From assembly GCA_963764685.1 (NCBI GenBank), contig CAVXTT010000016.1, positions 186,001-250,000 of the forward strand: a DNA stretch of 64,000 nt, read 5' to 3'. Made by a program: the position numbers and the translations under genes. A model generated the notes under the pieces. It ran no database searches. It saw nothing but the letters and a program-made list of their open reading frames with translations, and was not told where the DNA came from. Position 1 is the stretch's first letter; every line of letters starts with the position of its first letter. The stretch comes from CAVXTT01 sp963764685 (lineage in GTDB: Bacteria > Bacteroidota > Ignavibacteria > Ignavibacteriales > Ignavibacteriaceae). This document shows, one piece after another, positions 30,789 through 39,577 of this stretch.

Positions 30789-32219
30789 TTAATATAACTT
30801 CTGAAATAATGTCCAGTTATTATAGTGAAGGATTGCCTTCATCTGGTGACTGCGTTTTAATTCCCTTACTTTGGAATAGCTTTTAACCAGGTAATAGTCA
30901 ATAGGGATATTGACGTACTTTTCACTTTTTACCGGCTTTAGTTTATCCTTTTCTGAATAAATAAATCTGAATGGCTCCTGCGAAGCCAGTGTAATATTAA
31001 AATGTTCATAGGAGGGAAGAGTCTCAATCAGTATTCTCGAATTGTTATAATTCCTATCCTTAATATAATTTACAAAATACTTACCCGCTGTCATATCCCC
31101 TTCATTAAATGTGTACCTTCTTGTATTTAACTTTATGAATGAAAATGTATTTAATGAGAATTGAAAAACCAGCAGCAATACAATAGATGATTGTATTATT
31201 ATCCTGCTTTTTTGTGTAAAGCTCTTAATGCTGCTGACTGTAAGTGCAGTAAAAGGAATCAGCAGAATACTCCAAACGGCAGGTATCCTCCAGAAATTAT
31301 GAGCAGGTAAAGTTTTTCCTGTAAGCGAAATTATCGATAAAATGAAGAGTGGAAGATAGGTAATGATCGTCCACTTAAGGACTGGTTTATTATGTCTAAC
31401 AAAATACAGTCCGCAGATTCCCAGCAAATTCAGGGAAAGAAGGTTTTGGTCGAAAAACTGATATAGTGGATTTGCATCCTTCAGATCTACGTAGCCCGCA
31501 TTATACACGGAGGAGAATTCCAATGACGGCTCTTTTAAAAAGTATAGTCCATTACCTGTCTGGATGAGATTATAAAGGATCCACAGGAACGGTATTAAAC
31601 TATTTACCAGAATAACTATAACCAGCGGACCCGGTTTTCTTTTATCTCTGAATAACCGGATAAGAAGAAAAATTGAAAGTGAAAACAAAAAGAACCAACT
31701 CTCATACCTGAGTAGTGCAGCAATGCTCCACAACAAAGAGGTTAGAAGCAGAGGTTTTATAGCTCCTGATATGAGATATTTATACAGGAAGTATGCTCCC
31801 CAGGTAATAAAGAATATATATATTATTTCGGGGAGAGGGATGATGCTCAGAATAAATTTTTGAGGTAAGAAAGCACACAATATCATAGCGATTATTGTAC
31901 TGGTCTTATTCCTGAATAATGTGAAAGTCAACGCACCTGCGGCTGCAATTGTGAATAGTCCGAAAAGTATACTTATTATCCTTGGAAGCAGGAATAGGTC
32001 CTGTAAAAGATAGAATCCGAACCCAAGAATTATAAAATGAAGTGGCAGCCAGGATGTGTTTTCAATAACCCCATTTTTAAACCATTGATAAGCCATCAGG
32101 GTTCTTGTGCTTTCATCGGCAGATATTGAATAAAACCCGGTTGAAATAACAAAATACGAGATAATAACTGTAATTACAGATATCACAAGGAATGTGGTAA
32201 TTATATTTCTATCGAACAT
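30789..32219 (-). CDS. Polytopic GT-C-fold membrane protein, putative glycosyltransferase
   Basis: 476 aa with about eleven predicted membrane helices and a soluble C-terminal stretch of about 110 residues. The first periplasmic loop reads YSISADESTRTLMAYQW, with an acidic D-E pair placed as in GT-C (GT39/GT83-like) glycosyltransferases, and later loops contain RYESW. No family-specific motif allows a donor or acceptor call. It stands alone between the PBP gene (convergent, 15-nt gap) and the two-component genes. Confidence 0.6.
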   Translation of the reverse strand: MFDRNIITTFLVISVITVIISYFVISTGFYSISADESTRTLMAYQWFKNGVIENTSWLPLHFIILGFGFYLLQDLFLLPRIISILFGLFTIAAAGALTFTLFRNKTSTIIAMILCAFLPQKFILSIIPLPEIIYIFFITWGAYFLYKYLISGAIKPLLLTSLLWSIAALLRYESWFFLFSLSIFLLIRLFRDKRKPGPLVIVILVNSLIPFLWILYNLIQTGNGLYFLKEPSLEFSSVYNAGYVDLKDANPLYQFFDQNLLSLNLLGICGLYFVRHNKPVLKWTIITYLPLFILSIISLTGKTLPAHNFWRIPAVWSILLIPFTALTVSSIKSFTQKSRIIIQSSIVLLLVFQFSLNTFSFIKLNTRRYTFNEGDMTAGKYFVNYIKDRNYNNSRILIETLPSYEHFNITLASQEPFRFIYSEKDKLKPVKSEKYVNIPIDYYLVKSYSKVRELKRSHQMKAILHYNNWTLFQKLY

Positions 32220-32394
32220 AGCTTCAATAAATAATAAAAAGATCCATATGATGATGTGAGATAAATACCGCGGGCAGCAGACCTGCTCACGTAAGGTTGT
32301 TGGTAGAATTAGGGGGTGGTCATTTTTTACTGCTGTGTGAGGTCAAATAACTCAAGGTCATTTGGGGTTAAGTTTATCTGTTTCAGCAGGATTC

Positions 32395-33818
32395 CTAAAT
32401 AATTACAGTAAAAGTCGTCAAACCTTCTTTATTTGAATCAACTGTAATTTCGCCATTATGCATTGCTACTATTGATTTTGCAACGGAGAGACCAAGTCCC
32501 GCACCTCCTGTGTCTCTGTTGCGTGAGGTCTCTATCCTGTAAAATCTTTCGAATATTTTTTGATGCAGTTCGGGAGGAATATATTCCCCATGGTTTTTTA
32601 CTGTTATATGAGCCCTATGATTTATTCTTTTTAGTAAAACAGGTACTTCCGTCCCTGTATCCCCATACTTTACAGCATTCTCCAGAAGATTAATAATTAC
32701 CTGGTTCAGGAGGGAAGGATCTATATCTGAATATACTTTTTCTTCTGATATAAAATTAAACGTGATATTTTTTTCTTCAGCAAATTTTCTCATCGACTCA
32801 ATTGAAGATGCAATAAAAGTATTCAACTCGGTGCGCTGCTTGTTAAGTTTTACAAGCTTATGATCTGTTCTTGATATAAAAAAAAGTTTATCGACGACAT
32901 TATTTAATCTTAATGTTTCATCAAGATTGCTTTTAAGGATCTCTCTATATTCCTGCGGGGTAAGTTCTGAACGTAAGGCAAGTTCTATTTCACCTCTTAG
33001 TATTGTTAAAGGAGTTTTAAGCTCGTGAGCAGCGGATATTGAGAACTGGTTCATATAGTCTATGGATTTTTTAATCCGGGAAATCATTTCGTTTATTGTT
33101 TTAGTCAGACGTCCATATTCATCGTTAAATTCTTCTCCGGCCAATTCTATCGTCAAGGTTCTGAGCTGTGATATATTTTGTCCTGTCTATTATTGTATCG
33201 ATACGGGAGAACGACTTAAACGAAATAAATGCACCGCCCGCAAGGGATATACAGAAGAAAACAGGAGCTATGCTCATATAAATATCGAGCAGACTGTCCA
33301 GTGTATTATTTATATGATCAGTCGGGAAAGCACTTATTATCTGGTAATTATTTTTATTTAGTACAGCCGACCTTACACTGTACCCTGAAAGTTTCGGGTT
33401 CTTATAAGCTATTTACAAATTTTTCCTTCCGGGTAGCTGTCTGTGAGGATAACTCCCGAGTTTTTAAGGTTCTCGGTCTGAAATATTATTTTCTTATTCA
33501 GGGCAACCTGGACAAAGGAGTTATTTGGGATTTAAGGCAATAGCTTCAAAAGCGATATCATATATAAAATCATCTGAAGAAAGGTAAATGGAATCAGGTT
33601 CGAATTCTACCAGGCTGGCATTATTTTCATCAACATAATGATAAACAAGGTCAGCCTGTGTTGTTAGTGCCATGATCCAGCTCGGCATACATGCTTCGCT
33701 GAAGATAAATATATATTAATGCCCCAATTACTACTTCTAGTGCCAGAAAGACAAGTGCATACCAAAGCGTAGTCTGGAACCTTGTTGATCTTAAAAAAGA
33801 TTTCAGTGATTTGTCCAT
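32395..33818 (-). pseudogene. Sensor histidine kinase (HAMP-HisKA-HATPase), several frameshifts
   Basis: Start ATG at 33818 gives MDKSLKSFLRSTRFQTTLWYALVFLALEVVIGALIYIY, a first membrane helix; the frame breaks after MYAELDHG (about 33670). A sensor region continues in other frames to about 33160, including a second hydrophobic stretch. HAMP remnants (SRIDTIIDRTKYITAQNLDDRI) shift once more near 33150. From there to 32395 the kinase is intact: HisKA with SAAHELKTPLTILRGE, N box LLENAVKYG, F box FERFYRIE, G box GAGLGLSVAKSIV. It should autophosphorylate His and signal to the regulator encoded 22 nt upstream. At least three indels; homology is preserved across them, so sequence error is plausible. 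Confidence 0.8.
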
Positions 33819-33839
33819 ATCAGACTATTCTGTGCTTAT

Positions 33840-34508
33840 TTATCCTTTTATCATATAACCAACTCCACGGACAGTATAACAACAGCTGGTTATCAAATCC
33901 TTTATCAATTTTAGCCCTCAGCTTATTTATATAAACATCTATCACGTTGGTGTTCGGGTCAAACTGGTATTCATAGATATGTTCTGTCAGTTTCATTCTC
34001 GATATTACATTATTTTTATTTCTTAACAGGTATTCGAGAATGGAATATTCTTTGGGGGTTAAAATTATGTCTTATCTTCTCTTGTAACTTTGTGCGTCCG
34101 TGTATCAAGCATAAGATTATCTGCAGTGAGAATTAATGTTTTATTCTGCTCTTTTCGTCTTAACAATGCACTTACTCTTGCAAGAAGTTCATCAAGGGAG
34201 AATGGTTTCGGCAGGTAGTCATCTGCTCCGGAATCAAGTCCCGCTACTTTATCTTCTGTCGTGTCTTTGGCAGTCAGCATTAATACAGGTGTTTCAATCT
34301 TTTCCTTTCTTATTTCCTTTAATAAAGAAATGCCATCGATGAAAGGGAGCATTATATCAAGAATAATAAGATCATATTCTTCCTGAAGTGAAAGCTTTAA
34401 TCCTTCTTTACCATCATTTGCTACATCTGCACTGTAATATTCCTGCTCGAGACTCTTTTTAAGGAAAGAGGCAACCTTCTTTTCGTCTTCAACAATTAAG
34501 ATTTTCAT
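33840..34508 (-). CDS. OmpR/PhoB-family response regulator (two frameshifts)
   Basis: Receiver domain from 34508: MKILIVEDEKKVASFLKKSLEQ, phospho-acceptor in LIILDIMLPFIDG, LMLTAKDTTEDK, and GADDYLPKPFSLDELLARV. The frame slips near 34065 and continues with the winged helix (LTPKEYSILEYLLRN, YEYQFDPNTNVIDVYINKLRAKID), then slips again near 33875 to end TVRGVGYMIKG with TAA at 33842-33840. A complete regulator of about 225 aa results. It is followed 22 nt later by the histidine kinase gene on the same strand, a classical two-component pair. The signal is unknown. Confidence 0.85.
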
Positions 34509-34520
34509 ACTTAAAATTAT

Positions 34521-34551
34521 AAATAAAAAAGGAGAGTTATCAACTCTCCTT
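34521..34551 (-). terminator. Terminator between the small Lys-rich protein and the response regulator
   Basis: On the minus strand AAGGAGAGTT-GAT-AACTCTCCTT followed by TTTTATTT. A perfect 10-bp stem with a T tail, placed between the gene ending at 34588 and the regulator start at 34508. Confidence 0.85.
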
Positions 34552-34587
34552 CAGCAGCCCTCAAATTCTGCCTAACCTAACCTGTTC

Positions 34588-34920
34588 TTACTTCATTTTT
34601 TGTTTTGAGTCTTCCTTTATAGGTTCCTTTGTTTCCTTCTTTGTACTTGTTGAATGGTGAGAGTTCGTTTTATGGGTTTTCCCATTTTTACTTACCGGCT
34701 CCATGCTGGATCCTTCCTTTTTTACAGTCTCAGTTTTTCCTGCAGTGGTTTTTGTCTCGGTCTTCATCTCTTTTTGCGTGCTGGTTACCTTTGGCTGCTC
34801 AACCTTTGTTTCCGTCTTAACATCCTTTTTCTCGGGTTTGTTTTGTGCAAAAGATGCAGCATTGGAAAAGATGAAGATCAATGCCAGCGAAAGAATGGCA
34901 GAGATAATACGTGATTTCAT
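34588..34920 (-). CDS. Small secreted Lys/Thr/Glu-rich low-complexity protein
   Basis: 110 aa. Clear signal peptide (MKSRIISAILSLALIFIFSNAASFAQ), then a mature part of about 85 residues made almost only of Lys, Thr, Glu, Ser and Pro with no aromatic core (KTETKVEQPKVTSTQKEMK and similar). No family recognised. It looks intrinsically disordered and highly basic. It lies just upstream of the two-component genes but has its own terminator, so it may be expressed separately, or be a target of that system (inference). Periplasmic location expected. Confidence 0.6.
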   Translation of the reverse strand: MKSRIISAILSLALIFIFSNAASFAQNKPEKKDVKTETKVEQPKVTSTQKEMKTETKTTAGKTETVKKEGSSMEPVSKNGKTHKTNSHHSTSTKKETKEPIKEDSKQKMK

Positions 34921-35117
34921 TTTTTAGCTCCTTAATTGTGAATAAATTATTTATGAATTACTTTCGATCGACACTTCAAAGCTAAACCGGCAATATTAAG
35001 CCCCGATGAAAAGATTATTAATATTTATTAATGTTTCCGGAAGGTATGGCTTTAAGCAGGGTATAGATTAAATTAAAACAATATTGTAAATTAGTCCGGT
35101 TATTTGAATCTTTTATT

Positions 35118-35201
35118 GCCCGGATGGCGGAATTGGTAGACGCGCTAGGTTCAGGGTCTAGTCCATGTACTTGGGTGGGGGTTCGAGTCCCCCTTCGGGC
35201 A
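35118..35201 (+). tRNA. tRNA-Leu (anticodon CAG)
   Basis: Acceptor GCCCGGA pairs with TTCGGGC (one G-U); D-arm GGCGGAATTGGTAGACGC; anticodon stem-loop CTAGG-TTCAGGG-TCTAG with anticodon CAG; long class II variable arm; T-arm GGGGG-TTCGAGT-CCCCC; discriminator A. The 3' CCA is not encoded (ACA follows). It is the intact founder copy of the tRNA fragments found at 37539, 37741 and 38064. Confidence 0.95.
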
Positions 35202-35221
35202 CATAAATTTTTACTTGGATT

Positions 35222-35421
35222 GGGGTTGTATTCTTTTTAGAGTATCGCCCAATAACAACTATTTTATATATATAGGGCAAACCTCAAATCTTGAAGACCA
35301 AAGGACTCTTCAGCAGTTAGGAGCGAACAACAAGAAATTACAAGTTATTTTATCTTACCATTTTATTTTATCTTACCATTCAGAAGCAGGCTGTATAACT
35401 GTTCTACCCCGGATCTACGAA
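35222..35421 (+). pseudogene. Degenerate GIY-YIG endonuclease remnant (copy 1)
   Basis: Directly downstream of tRNA-Leu. In one frame it reads CILFRVSPNNNYFIYIGQTSNLEDQR, matching the N-terminus of the small GIY-YIG protein at 37819 (NYIYVGQTSSL), then QQLGANNKKLQ and FILSYHFILSYHSEAG. A perfect 18-bp tandem duplication (35345-35380) doubles the FILSYH block. It has no proper start and several frame problems, so it is a relic. It shows that the tRNA-plus-endonuclease arrangement begins at the intact tRNA. Confidence 0.6.
35345..35380 (+). repeat. Perfect 18-bp tandem duplication
   Basis: TTATTTTATCTTACCATT occurs twice in tandem inside the GIY-YIG remnant, keeping the reading frame. Confidence 0.85.
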
Positions 35422-35512
35422 TAAATTCAAATTGTGTTCCCTTGGATAACAGTTATTACTCCATTTAATAATTATTTGATTTTATGAATATTGTTAATAT
35501 TTTATATTATCA

Positions 35513-37145
35513 ATGCAAACACTTTTGTTAATAATATTTTTTCCTGTTATAATAACAGCGCAGTGGGAATGGCAGAATGGAATGCCGCCAAGACAAAACA
35601 TCCTCAAATTGATCAGTATTGAACCTTCTACTTTCTTTGCAGCTGGAGAATCAGGTTTAATTATCAAATCGACAGATAACGGTTTACATTGGTTTCATCA
35701 AACGACTAATTTTACATTAACTATTAAAGATTTAGAATTTATCGACAGTAATTCAGGTTTTGCAGTTGGTGACAGCGGATTAATTTTAGAAACTTCCAAC
35801 GGCGGAAATAAATGGCTAAAGGTTGACCTACCAATTACAAATAATCTCATTTCAATTTGTTTATACGATACCAGTAATATTTGGATAGGTGGGGAAGCTG
35901 GATTAATAATTCATAGTTCTGATAATGGGATTTCCTGGGTAACACAGAACTCACAGATAGCAACTAATATTAATGATATTCATTTTTCCAACCTAAATGA
36001 GGGTTGTGCTTTTGGATATGAGGGATTTACTCTTTACACTTCTGACGGTGGAGAAAATTGGGAATCATTTAATTCCGGGGCCCAAAAATTTTTTCGAATG
36101 GTTTTTAATGATGAAAATACAGGATATGGGACAAGTTCATTCCCTCCACCTTATTATCCTCCCCTTTTTATGGTAACATATTGAAAACAACAAATAAAGG
36201 TAGGACGTGGAATATTATAAAAAACGTTTGGGACACAGGATTCAGAGATATTTATATAAAAAACAATACTGTATATGCAGCTGGATATGAATACTTCGCA
36301 GGGATTGATGTCTGTACAATATATCAGGGATCTGGAAATTATTTTTATCAAGTTTTAAGTGGTCCGATTGGAGATAGGCTTAATGGTATTGCTATTAACA
36401 GTACTACAGGTATTTCAGTCAGTTCTGAAGGAAAAATGTTTAATACAAGTATTCCTGGAGAGAACTGGAATTTAATGTTTGAAGATAAATCTTATGACAA
36501 TCTCGTACATGGTGATTTTCTAGAATCAACCGGATGGGCTTTGGGGGACACAGTCTTATTGAAAACCTCTAACGGCGGGGTAGAATGGCATAAAATATTA
36601 GGCTTCATCGGAATTGATTTTAATAAAGTTTTTTTTACTAGTCTTTCTAACGGCTGGCTTGGGGGATCCACATCTCCTTAAAACAAGTACTGGAGGTTTA
36701 TTATGGACCGAAGTTGATTTAGATTCTTCAGGAATTATTCTTGATATATTTTTTATAAATGAAAATATTGGCTGGATTTTACAAGGAGGACATAACTTAA
36801 TCAAGACTACCGATGGTGGCCAAACCTGGTCTTATCTTTATTTATATGATGGATACTCAAAAAAAGTGTTTTTTACAGATGAAGATTACGGTTGGTTATC
36901 TTTTGCAGGTCAAATTTTAAGAACTACAAATGGTGGAAATAGTTGGCTGCTTAATGATAGTTTAACTGGACAAACAATATCAGATATCTTTTTTATAAAC
37001 AGAACTATTGGAGGGCATTGGGAGGCGCCAAATTTGGTATACCATTGATGGAGAAACTGGGATTTCAAACAAATCCGGGCACGGAATATTTTAATTCAAT
37101 ACTTTTTTGCTAGTCCTTTAAAAGGATATGCTTACGACGGGTGCT
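35513..37145 (+). pseudogene. YCF48-like/BNR beta-propeller exported protein, frameshifted and 3'-truncated
   Basis: Signal peptide (MQTLLLIIFFPVIITAQ) and at least nine propeller repeats of the YCF48 type: FAAGESGLIIKSTDNGLHW, FAVGDSGLILETSNGGNKW, LYTSDGGENW, KTTDGGQTW, RTTNGGNSW. Frame breaks lie near 36170, 36665 and 37015, and the last recognisable repeat degenerates near 37145. No T9SS sorting domain is found; the sequence runs directly into an Nramp-like fragment. Intact relatives in this phylum are surface or secreted propellers. It sits between copies 1 and 2 of the GIY-YIG remnants, so it may be cargo of an inserted segment. Confidence 0.7.
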
Positions 37146-37147
37146 GT

Positions 37148-37519
37148 ATTGATATAAAACGGGAATCAGACAAATTGATACTGTGGGACAGGCAGCAAAG
37201 AGCATTAGAAACTTTGACCGGCAAATTTACAGTATTTCGCTGACTTTGGCTAGGTCGGAGATAATCGGCACAGGGTTTTAATGGTTTAGCAACACCTGTT
37301 TTGGCTGGATCACTTTCTTACATCATAGCTGAAACTTTTAATATGAAAAAAATGGGATTAGATTAAAAATAATGTTCACCAATGCCGAAAGGGTTTTACA
37401 TTACGCTTATAGTGCTCACTGCATTGATTGGATTATCTCAGGACTTTCGAGTCGGCAAACTAAGCCCCATACAAGCGCTTATTAATATCACTGCATGTTA
37501 TTATATAGGAATTACATGA
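37148..37519 (+). pseudogene. 3' fragment of an Nramp-type divalent metal transporter
   Basis: Recognisable only after joining frames: TGIRQIDTVGQAAK, then RALETLTGKFTVF (37195-37235), IIGTG, then LATPVLAGSLSYIIAETFN (about 37285-37342), and in another frame KGFYITLIVLTALIGLSQDF and SPIQALINIT up to the stop near 37519. The order and motifs match the C-terminal third of Nramp/MntH-like permeases (GIIGTG..A.PVLAGS; AKGFY; INP.KAL). The N-terminal two thirds are absent. A decayed relic fused to the end of the propeller pseudogene. Confidence 0.65.
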
Positions 37520-37538
37520 GAACAGCACCTGTGATGAG

Positions 37539-37559
37539 GAGAGTCGCCGTTCGGACACA
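37539..37559 (+). pseudogene. Possible tRNA-Leu 3'-end fragment (highly degenerate)
   Basis: GAGAGTCGCCGTTCGGACACA resembles the T-loop-to-end segment of tRNA-Leu (TCGAGTCCCCCTTCGGGCACA), with about five differences. It precedes the GIY-YIG copy 2 remnant at the same relative position as the clearer tRNA fragments do for copies 3 and 4. Confidence 0.35.
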
Positions 37560-37615
37560 AAGATTGCATGCATAGGAACTACGTGAGACTTATTTGTAAC
37601 AATTGGGAAAAAGTA

Positions 37616-37740
37616 ATGTGCACAGTCTATGCAATTTAAAAGCGTTAATCACAAGCTATAGATGGATGTTGATTTAATCGGCAATCTGTGCCGAGATAAG
37701 CAAGTACAATAAAGGTTATGAAAGAACGACCAATACTTAT
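37616..37740 (+). pseudogene. Degenerate GIY-YIG endonuclease remnant (copy 2)
   Basis: Begins ATGTGCACAGTCTATGCA, like copy 3 (ATGTACACAGTATACGCT), then stops and frame slips. Joining frames gives MCTVYAI, KAL-like residues, then DLIGNLCR and KYNKGYERTT, which corresponds to the family pattern NLxxRIxxHNxGYxRTT. Its 3' end is replaced at about 37741 by a tRNA-Leu 3' half. Confidence 0.6.
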
Positions 37741-37796
37741 GAACCAGGTCTCTGCCATGTACTTGGGTCGGGAGTTGATCTACCCTTCGGGCACCA
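37741..37796 (+). pseudogene. tRNA-Leu 3' half (fragment B)
   Basis: From the anticodon loop onward it tracks the intact tRNA: AGGTCT, CCATGTACTTGGGT, then a mutated T-arm and CCCTTCGGGCA. It ends GGGCACCA, so it happens to encode CCA. The 5' half is absent, so it cannot be a functional tRNA. Confidence 0.75.
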
Positions 37797-37818
37797 GTTC
37801 AAAAATCAGGGGAAAAAT

Positions 37819-38063
37819 ATGTACACAGTATACGCTTTAAAGAGCGTTAATTACAATTACATTTACGTAGGACAAACCTCCAGTCTCTACCTAAGAATTA
37901 ACCAGCATAATAGCGGGTATAAAAAACCACTAAACCTTATAGACCGTTTATTTTAATCTTTAAAGAGGAACATGAACTCCGGACTACTGCAAGGGAAAGA
38001 GAAAAATATTGGAAGTCTGGAACTGGTAAAAGAAAATTAAAAAGCATGATTGAACAGGCTTGA
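37819..38063 (+). CDS. Small GIY-YIG-family endonuclease (copy 3, one frameshift)
   Basis: Best preserved copy. ATG 37819 with AGGGGA upstream. It reads MYTVYALKSVNYNYIYVGQT, SSLYLRINQHNSGYKK, and after a one-base slip at the A6 run (about 37922-37927) TTKPYRPFILIFKEEHELRT, TAREREKYWKSGTGKRKLK, SMIEQA, stop TGA 38061-38063. That is a complete small GIY-YIG domain of about 82 aa: paired VYAL and YVG for GIY-YIG, Arg in LRINQHN, and the late Glu/Lys motif EREKYWKSG. Such single-domain proteins resemble UvrC-type nucleases and homing endonucleases. It is sandwiched between two tRNA-Leu 3' halves, which suggests that tRNA-Leu is its target or landing site (inference). Confidence 0.75.
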
Positions 38064-38149
38064 GTTGGTTCAGGGTCTAGCCCAAGTACTTGGGCGGGGG
38101 CCTGCCTGCGGACCCGCAGGTAGGACAGGTTCGAGTCCCCCTTCGGGCA
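38064..38149 (+). pseudogene. tRNA-Leu 3' half interrupted by a palindromic insertion (fragment C)
   Basis: GTTGGTTCAGGGTCTAG then CCCAAGTACTTGGGCGGGGG, a 29-nt insertion (38101-38129), and TTCGAGTCCCCCTTCGGGCA. Apart from the insertion and about four substitutions it equals the intact tRNA from the anticodon stem to the discriminator base. It starts directly at the stop of GIY-YIG copy 3. There is no 5' half. Confidence 0.8.
38101..38129. repeat. 29-nt palindromic insertion in the T-arm of tRNA fragment C
   Basis: CCTGCCTGCGG-AC-CCGCAGGTAGG (11 bp with one mismatch) followed by ACAGG. It splits GGGGG from TTCGAGT of the T-arm. The intact tRNA lacks it, so its boundaries are exact. Confidence 0.75.
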
Positions 38150-38168
38150 CACATCAATACTTGGAAAT

Positions 38169-38265
38169 ATGTTTCAGTCCTATGCATTAAGAAGCATTAA
38201 CCACAACTATATTTACGTAAGTCAAACCTTAGATATAGAATACATCCCGCCAATACATTGTTGAT
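38169..38265 (+). pseudogene. GIY-YIG endonuclease N-terminal remnant (copy 4)
   Basis: ATG 38169 opens MFQSYALRSINHNYIYVSQT, closely matching copy 3 (YALKSVNYNYIYVGQT) with the YVG Gly changed to Ser, then LDIEYIPPIHC and a stop. Only the first third is left. It follows tRNA fragment C by about 20 nt, as copy 3 follows fragment B. Confidence 0.65.
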
Positions 38266-38517
38266 TATATAATTATTATTTCATAATTTATTCATGAAAC
38301 CGGCTCAGTTTCAATAATTGCGTTCATCACACTATTACGGCTGTTGTTCCCTCTCCTGGTATTCTATAAACGACAATTAACAATCCTGCGTTACTCAGTG
38401 TCTCATGCAATTTGTGAAACTCTGCCTTTTGTAAACTGCCTTCGGTGCATTTATGAAATTTTATTTGGATCTTCTTAATTAAAATCGAGTCTTATTATAA
38501 TTTTGTTTGGAGCATAA

Positions 38518-39514
38518 ATGAATTTTAAGTTGAGAAATAATGCGGACATCAAAAGTCTCGCATATATATTTATTACTACCGTATTGCTGATTATTCAATG
38601 GCAATGGATTGGAGTGAACCCTTTCACCTATACGTTGTACTTATTTATGTCTGTTGCTGTATCGGTGATGACTCATAATCATAATCATCTGCCTATGTGG
38701 TATTCAAAACAACTGAATGTACTTACCGACTGGTGGCTGACAGTATTTTACGGATTCCCGATATTTGCCTGGATACCTACTCATAATAAAAATCATCACC
38801 GCTTTAATAACCGCGAAGGGGATGATTCTATTACTTACAGGATCAGCGAAAGGAATAATTTCCTTACACTCATTTCTTACCCGACAATAAGCGGTTATTA
38901 CCAGCAAAAGGCTATCGCCGGTTATCTGAAAGAGTTGAAATTAAAAAATAAAGACAAAATTTTATCTGTGTATTTCGCAGTATGCTGTACTTATTTTGTG
39001 GGTGGCAGCTGCTTTAATATTGGATTGGAATAAAGCATTGCTTTTTGTTATCATACCTCAGCAGGTATCGCTCTTCAGCGTTCTGGTTTTTAATTATGTC
39101 CAGCACGTTCACGCTAATGAAGAGTCCGAGTGGAATCATTCCAGGAATTTTACCGGCTTTCTGAATTTCCTCCTTTTTAATAATGGCTACCACACAATCC
39201 ATCACCATGTAGCCGGTCTGCACTGGAGCAAGGTACCCGAAGCACATAAAAAAATTGAACATAATATAAATCCTGTTCTTATTGAAAGAAGCTTCTGGTG
39301 GTATATTATAAGGAGCTACTTCCTCTCTGTTTTTATCCCCGGGTTCAGGACGATCTCGATGAGACTGGAAAGAAAAAAGAAAGAGGAGTGGAACCGGATA
39401 AATCCTGATACCGAGGAAAAGTCCCTATCGGGTGTTCTTTTCCGAAAGCACCTCATTGCGAAGTTCAAATTGAAATCGTATTGGTTATTGTTTAATTCTG
39501 AATGCTCAGCTTAA
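38518..39514 (+). CDS. Membrane fatty-acid desaturase (one frameshift)
   Basis: About 330 aa. Two pairs of membrane helices and three histidine clusters for a di-iron centre: THNHNHLPMW at about residue 50, HNKNHHRFNNREGDD at about 90, and GYHTIHHHVAGLHWSKVPE in the second half. The frame slips near 38990-39005 (VYFAV / LILWVAAALILDWN). The family introduces double bonds (or hydroxyls) into acyl chains of lipids or acyl-CoA/ACP. The substrate is not evident; sphingolipid or phospholipid acyl chains are both possible given the lipid genes nearby. Confidence 0.8.
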
Positions 39515-39577
39515 TTTTTTTCATAATTGCTTTGATGGTAATTTTTCTTAAATATATTGAGAATCAAAGAGGTATGT

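Noticed and set aside
36154..36351. Minus-strand reading frame inside the propeller pseudogene
   Set aside because: Antisense to recognisable YCF48-type repeats.
37741..38149. Additional functional tRNA-Leu genes
   Set aside because: Both lack the 5' half (acceptor and D-arm), and one has an insertion in its T-arm.
35118..38517. Insertion sequence or prophage
   Set aside because: No transposase, integrase or phage genes found; only GIY-YIG and unrelated pseudogenes.
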